Below, one piece after another: positions 51,448 to 61,452 of a stretch of 64,000 nt of DNA (positions are counted from its first letter, which is position 1; each line of letters starts with the position of its first letter). The translations under genes were made by a program, and so were the position numbers. Origin of the DNA: Erwinia sp. HDF1-3R (GTDB taxonomy: Bacteria; Pseudomonadota; Gammaproteobacteria; Enterobacterales; Enterobacteriaceae); NCBI RefSeq assembly GCF_039621855.1, contig NZ_CP155071.1, positions 2,356,001-2,420,000 of the forward strand. The letters are read 5' to 3'. Under the pieces are notes generated by a model that did not search any database, was not told where the DNA came from, and worked only from the letters and a program-made list of their open reading frames with translations.

Positions 51448-54400
51448 TTAAGGGAACCAGCTGTAACCCTTTGGTACGCGAGAGAAGCCCACCGCTCGCA
51501 GCGCCGGAACCAGCGGGGAGCCGCCGACCGGTTTGCCATCCACCCGTTCCAGGGTAAATCTGAGCTGCCTGTCGCGCTTAAGCGCCACGGCCAGCGCAGC
51601 AATGGCCGCGCGCTCATCGCTGTCCTTTTCGGGGGTAAAGGTCAGTAGCTCTTTTCCGCCCTGAACCAGACAGAGCAGAAGCCGTCCATGGCAGATAACG
51701 ATCAGCGAACCACTGCGGCGCGTGGGGCGGACCCCCTGTAGCGATGTTGGCCATGGGAGCGTAGCCCCAAAAGGATTAGCGGGATCGATGGCCGATAACG
51801 CCACGGCGAGAAGCCGGTCCGGTCGCCTGTCCGCCACGGCGCGGAGTTTTTCGATCGTCGCATTATCGGCAAACTGGGCGCCGCCCAGCCCCTGAACAAA
51901 GCGACCCCGCAGCATGCGTCCGGCATCTTCAATGCCGCGCAGAACCGGTTGTAGGGCAGGGAAACCGCCCGGCACCTGCTCGGATATCGCCGCGCCCCGG
52001 GCGATAACGCCATATCGATCCTGCATGTTCTCAACCCACGCCAGTACGCGCCGCGTTGGCGTTACGGTGTCACGAATCACCGCAGACCAGCGTCCGGTCA
52101 GACTGTTAATACCCGGCCCTGCGCGCGGTGAGGGCGCTTTTGCCGCCAGATGGGTATGTCCACGACGGCTGCGTAGCACCCGATGGGCGCGTCCACGCTG
52201 GGTCGGCAAGGGGCTCGTTAGCGCACGCAGCGCAGCCCAGGTATCGGTGGTAATGTAGCCAGACCACACCAGCTGCCACATCGCCCCGGCAACCTCTTCC
52301 GGGTCGCTCTCTTCCAGCTGCACCAGGATCTGACGCATAAAATACGCCCCGCCGTTAGCCAGTATCTTCATAATGGCCTGCTGAAGCGGCGTCTGAATCC
52401 CGGTTCCTTCTGCCGCTTCCACGGACAGGGGTAGCGTTTCGGCTGCAAATTCGCTGATATGCAGGGAAACCAGACCATCATGAGCGGCCACAGCCTGTTC
52501 TCCGGTCCAGACCACCTCGCCGGTGGCCAGCAGCTCATCCAGCATGGAAGGCTGATAGTCCCGCACGCGCGCGGGTAAAATCTGCGTCTCCCACTGAGAA
52601 GCAGGAAGTGCAACGCCTGCCAGCTGCTCAATGACGCGCGCAACGCCGTTGGTCCCGGTATAGACGCCCTCCGCGACGCCATCCTGGTGTGGGATCCCCT
52701 CGCCGATCAGCCCCTGCCGCATTAGCAGCGACGTGACCCAGGCCTCCTGCGAAACCGGGCGCGTTGCCTCGCGGGCAGCCTGCAGGGAGCGCACACGCAT
52801 TCGTCGAAACACCTCCTGAGCCACCCACTGTTCAGCGGTGGATGCATCTTCCGACAGGTTAAAGTTACCCTTTAGCACCTTTCCCTGTTCCCGCAGGCGT
52901 TCCAGCTCTGCCTCCGCTACCGCGACGCCCAGGCCGAACCCTGAGGCAACGTCCTGGCTGCTGAACAGCGTATGGGTGCGCGCGTAGCGGCCAATCAGGT
53001 CCCGCAGCGGATGCGAAACCGGTTCCAGAAAGGCCGCAGGGACAGACGCAGGCAGCAGGGTGCCCAGTGCATCACGCAGTCGGGCAGCATCCTCAACGGA
53101 TGCCCAGCACGGCTTACCGGCTATCGTGACCTGAATGATACGCCGGGCATCTGCCAGTACCCGCAGGCACTCCGCTGCCGTCTGATCTTCTGCCTCAAAG
53201 CGCCGATTCATCTCCCCGGACGAGAGCGGACCCAGCTCGCGCAGCAGATCCGCCAGGCCTTCACTGCTGGCGACCCGGTACTCTGGCGTCAGTCGCTGTA
53301 GCTGCTGTTCAATGACAGAGACAACACCGGCATCAAGCAGCCCGGCCATATCCACCTGTCCCAGCAGTTCACCGAGCAGGCCGCTATCGAGGGCAAGGAG
53401 GGAGGCGCGCCGCTCTGCCGAGGGGGCATCGGTGGCGTACATAAATTCGGCGACGTAGCCGAACAGCAGTGGCGCAGCAAAGGGCGAGGGCACCTCCGTG
53501 GTCACTTCGGCAAACTGGATCTCGTTCTGCTGGATCCTCCCCATCACCCCGTGCAGCGCCGGAAGGTCGTAGACATCCTGCAGACATTCACGCGCGGTCT
53601 CAATCAGTACCGGAAAATCAGCATATTCACGCGCCACCTCGAGCAGCTGACCCGCGCGAAGACGCTGCTGCCAGAGCGGCGAACGTTTGCCGGGGTTGCG
53701 CCGTGGCAGCAGCAGCGCGCGGGAGGCGCACTCGCGAAAACGGGCGGCAAACAGAGCGGAGCTGCCGACTGCATCGGCAACGGTGCGCTGAAGCTGCTCC
53801 GGTTCAAACAGGAAAAGCTCAGCGCCTGGAACCCGGCCGGCCGTATCAGGAAAGCGGGCAATGATGCCATCATCGCTGGCGACCACCGAGCCTTCCAGTC
53901 TCAGATCCGTGCGGATGCGCTCGGCCACGGCCAGCCCCCACGGACTGTTAACCCGCTTTCCCCAGGGGGAGTGGAGAATTACCCGCCAGTCGCCGCTCTC
54001 ATCGCGGCAGCGTTCAATCAGTAGCGTCCGGTCAGTGGGAATCACCCCGGTGGCCTGATGCTGTTCATCGACCAGCGCAAGAATATTTTGCACCGCATAG
54101 CGATCCAGCCCGCTACGGGACAGCACCTTTTCGACCGCGCGCAGACCATGCTTAGCGGCCATCTGTTCTTCAATATACCGCAGGAAAGCCCCGGTCGATT
54201 CACCCAGCTCGGCGGATCGCCCCGGGCCTTCACCACGCCAGAAGGGCAAGCGGGCAGAACGGCCCGGGGCGGGGACCACTACCACCTGATCGTGAGTGAT
54301 CTGCTGGATGCGCCAGGAGCTTGCCCCCAGCGTGATGATGTCATTAAGACGGGATTCATACACCATCTCCTCATCCAGCTCACCGACGCGGCGTGAACCC

Positions 54401-56106
54401 GCCTGCTCCTCACCTTCGGGTAAGACTACGCTAAACATGCCGCGATCCGGGATGGTGCCACCGCTGGTGACGGCCAGATGCTGCGCACCCGGCCGGGGAG
54501 TCAGCATACCGCTGTCGCGGTCCCAGACAATCCGCGGGCGAAACTGGGCGAACGCATCAGAAGGGTATTTCCCGGACAGCATATCCAGCGTGGCATCAAA
54601 TGCGCCGCGCGGCAGCGTCTTAAAGGGATCCGCACGGCGTACGGTGCTGTACCAGTCATCAACGTGCAGGGGATCCATGGCCACGGCAGCAATAGTCTGC
54701 TGGGCCAGAATATCCAGCGGATTACGCGGTGGCGCGATTGCCTCCAGCTGACCGGAAAGCATGCAGTTAACTGTTACCGTCGCATCCACCAGATCGCGCC
54801 GGGTACGCGGGAAAATCACCCCGGATGAGATGCCGCCCACCTGGTGGCCAGCCCGACCCACGCGCTGGAGTGCGCTGGCGACGGAGGGCGGTGACCCTAC
54901 CTGAATCACCAGGTCAACCAGCCCCATGTCAATGCCCAGTTCCAGGCTGGAGGTGGCTACCACGCAGCGGAGTTCTCCCGCTTTCAGGGCCGATTCAATC
55001 ACCCTGCGCTGCTCTTTTGAAACTGAACCGTGGTGCGAACGGGCGATGACCGGCGCGGTTTCCTCTTCGCTCTGTGTGGCGCCGCCGCTGCGCGAGCCAT
55101 ACTGAAAGGCCTGCGTTGAGGCTTCAGGTGCCTGGCTGAGCCGCATGGCGTAGCGCTCATTAAGGCGGGCGGTGAGTTTTTCAGCCAGCCCCCGGGAGTT
55201 GGTAAAAACCAGCGTCGCGCGGCATGCCAGCACCCGGTCGAGAATGCTGGCTTCCACATGGGGCCATATCGAACCCGCCGCACCGCTCTCCTGCGCGCTG
55301 TCCGGGCGCGTCGGACGGCTGGAGATATCCGTCATATCTTCCACCGGCACGATAATTTTCATATTCAGCTGGCGGTCAGAGGCGGGATTCACGATGGTGG
55401 TCTGCTGCGAACCGCCGAGGAAGGCGGCGACGGGGCCAACCGGGCGCACCGTGGCGGAGAGGCCGATCCGCTGAGCGGGCGCCGGGAGCAGCGCGTCGAG
55501 TCTTTCCAGACTCAGGGCAAGCTGTGACCCCCGTTTACTGCCCGCCACGGCGTGGACCTCATCAAGGATGACGGTGGTGACGCCGCGCAGCGTCTCTCGC
55601 GCTTTCGACGTCAGCATTAAAAAAAGGGATTCCGGCGTGGTGATCAGGATATCCGGAGGACGCCGCAGCAGTTTGCCTCGCTCCGCAGTGGAGGTATCAC
55701 CGGATCGCAATCCTACGCTAATGCTGATTTCAGGGGCGCCCATTCTACTGCGCTGCCCGGTGACGCCCTCGAGCGGAAGACGCAGATTACGCTCGACGTC
55801 GGCAGCCAGGGCTTTAACCGGGGAGAGATAAAGGATACGCGTGGTCGTCCTGCCCGCCTTTTTACCAGCTTCTGTGGCTATCTGACGCTCTGCAAAAAGG
55901 GCATCTATGGCATAGAGAAAGGCGGCCAGCGTTTTGCCCGACCCGGTAGGGGCGATGACCAGGCAGCTACTACCCAAGGCAATAGCCTGCCAGGCGGCCC
56001 GCTGAACGGGCGTCGGGGCAGGGAAGGCGGAACGAAACCAGGCCTGAACGGGAGCGGAAAACCGATTCAGCGGATCTGTTTCAGATTGCGTATCCAGCTC
56101 AGGCAT
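51448..56106 (-). CDS. lhr: Lhr, large helicase-related protein
   Basis: 1552 aa (E. coli Lhr 1538). The N-terminal SF2 core has Walker A IAPTGSGKT, DEVHAV (DEVH box), LSATVRPVGPVAAFLGG (motif III), HHGSVSKEQRRVIE and LELGIDMGLVDLVIQVGSPP with QRVGRAGHQ (motif VI). A winged-helix/Lhr core domain follows to about residue 870, and the long C-terminal domain includes the AlkZ-like winged-helix region (QPVLRGIEDAGRMLRGRFVQ). A 3'-5' ATP-dependent DNA translocase and RNA:DNA helicase; its C-terminal part is a uracil-DNA glycosylase in E. coli Lhr. Intact and full length. The downstream esterase gene starts on the other side, so lhr is probably monocistronic. Confidence 0.95.
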   Translation of the reverse strand: MPELDTQSETDPLNRFSAPVQAWFRSAFPAPTPVQRAAWQAIALGSSCLVIAPTGSGKTLAAFLYAIDALFAERQIATEAGKKAGRTTTRILYLSPVKALAADVERNLRLPLEGVTGQRSRMGAPEISISVGLRSGDTSTAERGKLLRRPPDILITTPESLFLMLTSKARETLRGVTTVILDEVHAVAGSKRGSQLALSLERLDALLPAPAQRIGLSATVRPVGPVAAFLGGSQQTTIVNPASDRQLNMKIIVPVEDMTDISSRPTRPDSAQESGAAGSIWPHVEASILDRVLACRATLVFTNSRGLAEKLTARLNERYAMRLSQAPEASTQAFQYGSRSGGATQSEEETAPVIARSHHGSVSKEQRRVIESALKAGELRCVVATSSLELGIDMGLVDLVIQVGSPPSVASALQRVGRAGHQVGGISSGVIFPRTRRDLVDATVTVNCMLSGQLEAIAPPRNPLDILAQQTIAAVAMDPLHVDDWYSTVRRADPFKTLPRGAFDATLDMLSGKYPSDAFAQFRPRIVWDRDSGMLTPRPGAQHLAVTSGGTIPDRGMFSVVLPEGEEQAGSRRVGELDEEMVYESRLNDIITLGASSWRIQQITHDQVVVVPAPGRSARLPFWRGEGPGRSAELGESTGAFLRYIEEQMAAKHGLRAVEKVLSRSGLDRYAVQNILALVDEQHQATGVIPTDRTLLIERCRDESGDWRVILHSPWGKRVNSPWGLAVAERIRTDLRLEGSVVASDDGIIARFPDTAGRVPGAELFLFEPEQLQRTVADAVGSSALFAARFRECASRALLLPRRNPGKRSPLWQQRLRAGQLLEVAREYADFPVLIETARECLQDVYDLPALHGVMGRIQQNEIQFAEVTTEVPSPFAAPLLFGYVAEFMYATDAPSAERRASLLALDSGLLGELLGQVDMAGLLDAGVVSVIEQQLQRLTPEYRVASSEGLADLLRELGPLSSGEMNRRFEAEDQTAAECLRVLADARRIIQVTIAGKPCWASVEDAARLRDALGTLLPASVPAAFLEPVSHPLRDLIGRYARTHTLFSSQDVASGFGLGVAVAEAELERLREQGKVLKGNFNLSEDASTAEQWVAQEVFRRMRVRSLQAAREATRPVSQEAWVTSLLMRQGLIGEGIPHQDGVAEGVYTGTNGVARVIEQLAGVALPASQWETQILPARVRDYQPSMLDELLATGEVVWTGEQAVAAHDGLVSLHISEFAAETLPLSVEAAEGTGIQTPLQQAIMKILANGGAYFMRQILVQLEESDPEEVAGAMWQLVWSGYITTDTWAALRALTSPLPTQRGRAHRVLRSRRGHTHLAAKAPSPRAGPGINSLTGRWSAVIRDTVTPTRRVLAWVENMQDRYGVIARGAAISEQVPGGFPALQPVLRGIEDAGRMLRGRFVQGLGGAQFADNATIEKLRAVADRRPDRLLAVALSAIDPANPFGATLPWPTSLQGVRPTRRSGSLIVICHGRLLLCLVQGGKELLTFTPEKDSDERAAIAALAVALKRDRQLRFTLERVDGKPVGGSPLVPALRAVGFSRVPKGYSWFP

Positions 56107-56115
56107 GACACTCCT

Positions 56116-57018
56116 CTAGCCCTGATGCAGCCATTTTTCATATTTTTCCGGCCAGGCTACCGTCGGCGTACCGGGTTTACCCATGCCGAAACCGTGACCC
56201 CCGCTGGAATAACGGTGCATCTCGACCGGCACATGCGCATGCTCGCAGGCCGCCGCCATAATCAGCGTATTATGCGGATCTGAAATGGGATCGTCCTCGG
56301 CCTGAACCAGAAAGGCCGGCGGGGTTTGCCTGGTAACATAATTCTGCACCGACCAGGCCGCTTCTGCAGAGGCCGAAGCATCTGGCCCAACCATAATTTT
56401 ATGCGTTGAGGTATGAGTATAGGGCTTTTCCAGGGTGATAACCGGGTAAATCAGCGCAATACGATCGGCATGGATAGGCGTGTTGTCCAGCGCATCACGC
56501 GCGGGGTAGGACGCAAAATCAGTGCGCGTCGCCGCCATCCCAAGCAAATGCCCCCCGGCGGAGAAGCCTAAAACGCTAACGTGCTTTTCATGCTGCCGGA
56601 CAATCCTCAGCGCCCGCTGGGCATCCTGAAAGGCCACCACGCTTCCGTCTTTCCAGCCTTCGGCAGGCAGCCTGTAGGTCAGCACCCAGGCCGTATAGCC
56701 ACGGGCGGTAAGCCACTTTGCGGCGGGCCAGGCTTCAGGGCCCATTTCGATTCTTTTATATCCGCCGCCGGCCGCAATCAGCACGGCCTTACCGTTCGGA
56801 ACGGCAGGCGTGAAGCGGGTGAGCAGGGGATGGCTCACGTGGGTCAGGGCGCCTTTGCCTGACAGATCGGCGCTGCCGGCTGGGCCGCCACCCCCGGGCG
56901 GATTACCGTCCCACAAAGGAATTTCACTGTTTTGTCCTGACGGGCTGGCCTGTAAAATGCCCGCCCGGACGGCGACGAATGTAGCAGCAACACCGGTGAG
57001 AAAATGACGACGATTCAT
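56116..57018 (-). CDS. Tat-exported alpha/beta-hydrolase (acetylesterase-like)
   Basis: 300 aa. Twin-arginine signal NRRHFLTGVAATFVAVRAG, cleaved before about residue 27. Alpha/beta hydrolase: GKAVLIAAGGGYKRI (oxyanion strand, HGGGY-like), nucleophile elbow VLGFSAGGHLLG (Ser), acid in FLVQAEDDPISDPHNT and catalytic His in YSSGGHGFGMG. This matches the BD-FAE/xylan-esterase-like group found in plant-associated bacteria, which remove acetyl or similar groups from polysaccharides. ATG 57018 has CCAGGAGTGAACT upstream. It lies immediately upstream of lhr but is probably an independent gene. Confidence 0.85.
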   Translation of the reverse strand: MNRRHFLTGVAATFVAVRAGILQASPSGQNSEIPLWDGNPPGGGGPAGSADLSGKGALTHVSHPLLTRFTPAVPNGKAVLIAAGGGYKRIEMGPEAWPAAKWLTARGYTAWVLTYRLPAEGWKDGSVVAFQDAQRALRIVRQHEKHVSVLGFSAGGHLLGMAATRTDFASYPARDALDNTPIHADRIALIYPVITLEKPYTHTSTHKIMVGPDASASAEAAWSVQNYVTRQTPPAFLVQAEDDPISDPHNTLIMAAACEHAHVPVEMHRYSSGGHGFGMGKPGTPTVAWPEKYEKWLHQG

Positions 57019-57179
57019 AGTTCACTCCTGGTCTTAGGGAATGCTATTTCACTACAGTAATCAGGACATAATGTGAAGTAAATGGTGCGGTATGTTACAT
57101 CGTGCAAGCGGGCGTTGCGGGGGGCGGAATTCGCACTGGAAGAGCGGAATGAGCAATGTAATGGCTGATATTGCATTAA

Positions 57180-57210
57180 ATGTCATTAATATGTCATGAA
57201 TTAATATAAT
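57180..57210 (+). promoter_or_regulatory. Pho box and -10 of the alkaline phosphatase gene
   Basis: ATGTCAT-TAAT-ATGTCAT (57180-57197) is two 7-bp repeats separated by 4 bp, the exact geometry of the PhoB box (CTGTCAT-N4-CTGTCAT) with A for the first C. TATAAT follows at 57205-57210 where the -10 of a PhoB-activated promoter is expected. The alkaline phosphatase ATG is at 57286. Confidence 0.8.
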
Positions 57211-57285
57211 ACTAATAGAAACCTTTAGAAACACCTTGTTTTTTAATGACATTGTTAACCTGAAATACAGACCTCTGGAGCTTTT

Positions 57286-58878
57286 ATGAATTATCAGTGC
57301 TGTTCCTCGCTTTATAAACGCACCTTAACCCCATTACTCTTCTCAGCGTTAGCGCTGGCGGCCACATCATCTGTGACTGCAGCAGAAATACCGATGACGA
57401 AAGCCAAAAATGTCATCATAATGATTAATGATGGTGCAGGATGGGGCACATGGGATGCAACTGCATACTGGCAATATGGCAGTCGGGAAAAAACGCCTTA
57501 TGCCGGATTTCCGATCAAGTATGCGATGACCACCTATCCGCTGAATCCCTCGAAGCAGGCGACTTTTACCGCGGATTCCTTAGTCAATTATGATCCACTC
57601 AAAGCATGGGAAATCACTCCGGATGAAGATAAGGACCTGCCCTTTAAAGGGTACAAATATTTAGCCACCAACCCCACGGATAGTGCTGCCGCAGGTACCG
57701 CTCTCGCCTCCGGGGTTAAAACCTATAATAATGCCATTAACTATGATAATAACGGCAAGCCCATAGAATTCGTTACGCTTATTGCTAAAGAGCAGGGCAA
57801 ATCTACAGGTGTTGTCACCAGCGTTCCTTTTTCACATGCGACACCTGCGGCCTTTGCTGCACAGAGTGCATCGCGTAATGATTATCATGCGATCGCCCAT
57901 CAAATGCTTACCTCCGGCAAGATTGATCTAATTATGGGAACGGGCCTGCCCGGGTTTAACGTCAATGGAACGGACTGTCAGCATCTGGCCGAGGGTGAAT
58001 CAGCAGTGGGCTGCGGCAAAGATGCCCACACTTTTCTGGCTGAAGATGAGTGGCGGGCTTTGCAAACGAATAAAATTATTCCTTTCAATGCCCATCAACC
58101 GTGGAAGATAGTGCGGACTAAAGATGAGTTTGCCTCTCTGGCAGAGGGTTCCCTGAGTTATACCGGACCGCTGCTTGGCTCACCTAATGTAGCCCCGAGC
58201 GGAACGCTCCAGCAGGGGCGTCAGGGCGCAATTACCGGCAAAGATACCGCAACGCCGTCAGGAGATGCCTTTATCCGCACGGTCCCGACATTGAAAACCA
58301 TGAGCGAAGGCGCAATTAAACATCTCAGCCAGAACGATAAGGGCTTTTTTGTGATGATTGAGGGAGGAGCAACCGACTGGGCAGCACACACCAGTAATGC
58401 CTGTACGGGTAAGGGGGACTGGGGCAATTCTTACAATCCTAACTGCAGTGGCGTGGAGTACGGTCGTCTGATTGAAGAGACCGCAGATTTCAACAATGCT
58501 GTGTCGGCGGTCATTGACTGGGTGGAAAAAAACAGCAGCTGGGAGGAAACACTGCTGGTTGTAACGACAGACCACGATAACGGGATGCCTATGGGACCTG
58601 ATGCGCAAAAATCGGCCTTTCAGGCCGTCATCAATAAGGGCAAAGGCCATATGCCTGGTATCTCATTCCGTCCTACGGGAAATCATTCAAACTCGCTGGT
58701 TCCTTTATGGGCGAAAGGCGTCGGGGCCGAGGCGTTTAATGCCAGAGTACGAGGTACGGATGCAGGTTATGCAAGATATGTTGGACTGAATGATGGCAAG
58801 TTTATTGATAATACGGACGTTTACCGGGTTGTGAAAGCCGCGCTGGAAGGCAATGTGGTGGATAAAAACATCCCGTAA
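57286..58878 (+). CDS. Alkaline phosphatase (PhoA family), exported
   Basis: 530 aa. A 33-residue signal peptide (LLFSALALAATSSVTAA) is followed by the PhoA-type catalytic domain: NVIIMINDGAGWGTWDATAY (metal site Asp), TDSAAAGTALASGVKTYNN (nucleophile Ser in DSA), VTSVPFSHATPAAFAAQSAS, GGATDWAAHTSN and TTDHDNGMP (metal His/Asp), then TGNHSNSLVPL (His). Periplasmic; releases phosphate from monoesters under phosphate starvation, in line with the Pho box upstream. It is longer than E. coli PhoA (471 aa) because of insertions around residues 90-125. ATG 57286 follows TCTGGAGC. Confidence 0.92.
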   Translation: MNYQCCSSLYKRTLTPLLFSALALAATSSVTAAEIPMTKAKNVIIMINDGAGWGTWDATAYWQYGSREKTPYAGFPIKYAMTTYPLNPSKQATFTADSLVNYDPLKAWEITPDEDKDLPFKGYKYLATNPTDSAAAGTALASGVKTYNNAINYDNNGKPIEFVTLIAKEQGKSTGVVTSVPFSHATPAAFAAQSASRNDYHAIAHQMLTSGKIDLIMGTGLPGFNVNGTDCQHLAEGESAVGCGKDAHTFLAEDEWRALQTNKIIPFNAHQPWKIVRTKDEFASLAEGSLSYTGPLLGSPNVAPSGTLQQGRQGAITGKDTATPSGDAFIRTVPTLKTMSEGAIKHLSQNDKGFFVMIEGGATDWAAHTSNACTGKGDWGNSYNPNCSGVEYGRLIEETADFNNAVSAVIDWVEKNSSWEETLLVVTTDHDNGMPMGPDAQKSAFQAVINKGKGHMPGISFRPTGNHSNSLVPLWAKGVGAEAFNARVRGTDAGYARYVGLNDGKFIDNTDVYRVVKAALEGNVVDKNIP

Positions 58879-59152
58879 GATGTGTAAAAGTCGCTCCTGT
58901 AGAATTATCAGGGGCGACAATATCAATATCATCACCATTAGTAGAGGCGACAAATCTCAGGATTTCACGTAGCGTTACCTTGGTGCGCATAATGTATATT
59001 ATGTTAAATTGAATGTGCTGATTCCGCAGACTCCTTAGCTCATGCTCTCACTTACCCAACTCGATGTTCCCTTCTATCAGCGCCGGTGGATTTTATAGAG
59101 GTGGCAACCTGTTTGAGTTTTCTCAACGTTTGGCCTTTCTCTATTCATCACG
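58879..59152. other. Intergenic region with a weak hairpin and a small palindrome
   Basis: GTCGCTCCTG (58890-58899) can pair with CAGGGGCGAC (58909-58918), possibly ending the phosphatase transcript, without a T-run. CATAAT-GTAT-ATTATG (58988-59003) is a small palindrome of unknown meaning. No gene seen. Confidence 0.45.
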
Positions 59153-59590
59153 TTAGTGCGTTGATCCTCTCGTTATCTCACTATCCTTAAGCGGTATACT
59201 TTTCACCTGCCCCTGAGAAAACTCAATTCCCGTCACCACGCTTCTTTGTGGCAATCCACCTGGCGCTTCAAGTATGTATTGTACGACGTACTGCGCCTTA
59301 TCTGTGAATCGGTAAAAGTTGGGTTGAATGCATAACCTGCCGTTTTTAACCCTTAGATCAGGCGAATCCGTAACGGACAACTTTTGTGGGGGTGTTCCCC
59401 TGGGATTAATCGAGATCAGAGAAGGTTGGTAGTTTGCTGCGTTACTAACTACAAAACAGACATCTTCTCGAGTCTGACTCACCGTGGTGGTTTCGTCTGC
59501 TGTTAACCTGTCACCTGATCCTGGGCAACCAGTCAGAAAAAAAATCGATGCAATCAGTAAGATGGAGCAACGTTTACTCTTATAAATCAT
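59153..59590 (-). CDS. T6SS-immunity-like periplasmic lipoprotein
   Basis: 145 aa from ATG 59590, where GGAG gives spacing 6; the frame opens at 59602. Lipobox FLTGC near residue 22, then a compact beta domain: EDVCFVVSNAANYQPSLISI, NPRGTPPQKLSVTDSPDLRV, RLCIQPNFYRFTDKAQYVVQ. The pattern matches small enterobacterial lipoproteins annotated as putative T6SS immunity periplasmic lipoproteins. It directly follows a remnant of an effector C-terminus on the same strand, so it is probably an orphan or retained immunity gene. Confidence 0.72.
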   Translation of the reverse strand: MIYKSKRCSILLIASIFFLTGCPGSGDRLTADETTTVSQTREDVCFVVSNAANYQPSLISINPRGTPPQKLSVTDSPDLRVKNGRLCIQPNFYRFTDKAQYVVQYILEAPGGLPQRSVVTGIEFSQGQVKSIPLKDSEITRGSTH

Positions 59591-59592
59591 CA

Positions 59593-59880
59593 TTATCTCC
59601 ATGGGAAGTGACTCATTGTTTCCTTATACTTTTGTCGAATTACAGCCTCGCTCTTATCACCATCCAATGTGATATCCCCTCTTTTCTTAAGTGTCAGCCA
59701 CACTGCATAGCCGTAGTGACTCAAAATAAAATGGTCTGCAATGATTTGGGCCTGTTGTTCCATAGGATAACGCCTCAAAGGTCGACCATCGAGTTTGTAT
59801 CGGTAGCTGACTGCAAAGCTGACTAATCCTCGCGCGATAACATTCATCCCTCTGCATGGCGTAACGCAGTTACACCACAT
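59593..59880 (-). pseudogene. C-terminal remnant of a probable T6SS/Rhs-linked effector
   Basis: The frame ends at 59593, two bases before the immunity-like gene starts. Residues near the end read SYRYKLDGRPLRRYPMEQQA and QIIADHFILSHYGY, like the tail of large Rhs/VgrG-associated effectors (EQQAxIIxDHF). There is no adequate start and nothing upstream in frame encodes the bulk of such a protein. I read it as the surviving end of a deleted effector. Confidence 0.5.
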
Positions 59881-59956
59881 AGGGTACTCTGGGGTCTGTC
59901 ACTAAATCCTGCCGAATCCAACCCCCTGTCAGATCCGGACTGATTATCCCGCCAAC

Positions 59957-61165
59957 CTACTCTTTGGCTATTGGCGTCGCAATCTCATCAACTTTCGTTT
60001 CGCCCTGGATTTTTTCGATTCTGTTACGAACCCCGGTTACCTGATCGCGGTTATGCAGCAGGGTGTAAGTCAGGTCAAATGCGGTACTTGCGCCGGGCTG
60101 TAGCTGTTTCACGCGCTTCTGCTCACGCTCAATGGTCACCGGATAGGCATAGCTTGTGCCAGGCTCAATACCGGTCACGTAGCCCTGCTTCAGGGTATCG
60201 GTGTTTTTCCATAGCGTCAGGACGGGCAGCTGCCTGGTATCGAACTGGATGGCAGCGCCCTTATCCCCGGCTTTATTGATCACCGCCGCAAGGGTCTGAT
60301 GGTTTGCATCAGACAGCGGACTGATGTTGAAAACCATTTCATCGAAACCTTTGGTCGGACCCGCATAGGTCTGCCATGTTTTTAAACCCGCTTTGGCATA
60401 ATCGTTAAAGGGGCTGATGCCTGATATCGGTGCCAGGAATCGCGCGCCTTCTTCCAGAATGGGCGTACTGAAGTTGCTGTGATAGATAATCTGATAATCG
60501 TGCGGATAGTCTGCATGGTTGGTTAAAACATCATGCAGGCTGAAGCTGTTGCTGCCGGGCACGTAGCGCAGCTCGGTAAGGGTCTGCAAATCCGCTTTTT
60601 TGAAGGTGCTTTCCTTTATCAGGCCGCGAATTCGAATTTCATGCGGAGCGGCATCCGCCACTTCCACTTCGAGCTGGGATACCGGCGTATTACCCGCTTT
60701 GCCGTGTAGGGTATAAATCTGACCGTCAGCGGTGACTGGATGGCCAGTCCATTCGTAGCCGCAGCGGACCATCATTTCGTTAAAACCTTCCAGCCAGCCC
60801 ACGCCGTTGCGGCTTTCCAGATTGATAAATGCCGGGTTCACGACCTCTTTTACCGGCGAATCCCAGCCCATTCTTGAGCCGAAGCCCTCCACGCGCAGCA
60901 GGTTCATGCCCCGGGTCGGACTGAGGGTAATTGTCAGTCCCGACTGACTGTGAATGACAATGATTTTACTGCCTTCCTGTTTACCGCCGTGGAGCACCTT
61001 TTGTTCGATGCTGAACGCGCTGTCCTTAATCTTCAGCTCGTCGCTGGAAATCTTCCAGTTCCCTTGATCTACTGCCTGTTCAGCACTTGTCAGCACCCAG
61101 GTTTTAGCCACAGCCGGAGCAGAAATCATTACTGCCAGCACCGTCAACGCCGCTCTTTTGTTCAT
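59957..61165 (-). CDS. DUF4432-family protein with signal peptide
   Basis: 402 aa. Signal peptide NKRAALTVLAVMISAPAVA, then a galactose-mutarotase-like beta-sandwich of the DUF4432 family: GLTITLSPTRGMNLLRVEGF, NGVGWLEGFNEMMVRCGYEW, YTLHGKAGNTPVSQLEVEVA, IIYHSNFSTPILEEGARFLA, and the C-terminal TGIEPGTSYAYPVTIEREQK. Aldose-epimerase-like folds bind sugars. This exported form is annotated in enterobacteria without a proven reaction. ATG 61165 with AGAGGATACAA upstream. Monocistronic. Confidence 0.85.
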   Translation of the reverse strand: MNKRAALTVLAVMISAPAVAKTWVLTSAEQAVDQGNWKISSDELKIKDSAFSIEQKVLHGGKQEGSKIIVIHSQSGLTITLSPTRGMNLLRVEGFGSRMGWDSPVKEVVNPAFINLESRNGVGWLEGFNEMMVRCGYEWTGHPVTADGQIYTLHGKAGNTPVSQLEVEVADAAPHEIRIRGLIKESTFKKADLQTLTELRYVPGSNSFSLHDVLTNHADYPHDYQIIYHSNFSTPILEEGARFLAPISGISPFNDYAKAGLKTWQTYAGPTKGFDEMVFNISPLSDANHQTLAAVINKAGDKGAAIQFDTRQLPVLTLWKNTDTLKQGYVTGIEPGTSYAYPVTIEREQKRVKQLQPGASTAFDLTYTLLHNRDQVTGVRNRIEKIQGETKVDEIATPIAKE

Positions 61166-61452
61166 TTGTATCCTCTTTAGCTGAATCGTTTTTAGATTAG
61201 TTAAAGGAATTTACTGATAAGTAACAAATAGAAACGTGACTTTCCTCACCCAGCAGGAAAAGGCCGGTGAGGGGCTTCGGAAATGGGATGTGAATCACAA
61301 TCTGTCGGCAATAACGAAACTGTTACACTGGATTATGGTGATCTTGAGATGACAAGGCTTTAAACGATTCAGCTTAAACGTATAAAAAGCGAGCACTGGA
61401 GGGCCTGGCCCTGTCCCTTTTAGCGGGAATCAGGCTCGACCCACCGTGGATA
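61166..61452. other. Intergenic region between thiM and the DUF4432 gene
   Basis: 287 bp with the promoter of the DUF4432 gene on the minus strand. No thiD gene follows thiM here, and no other gene is visible. Confidence 0.5.
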
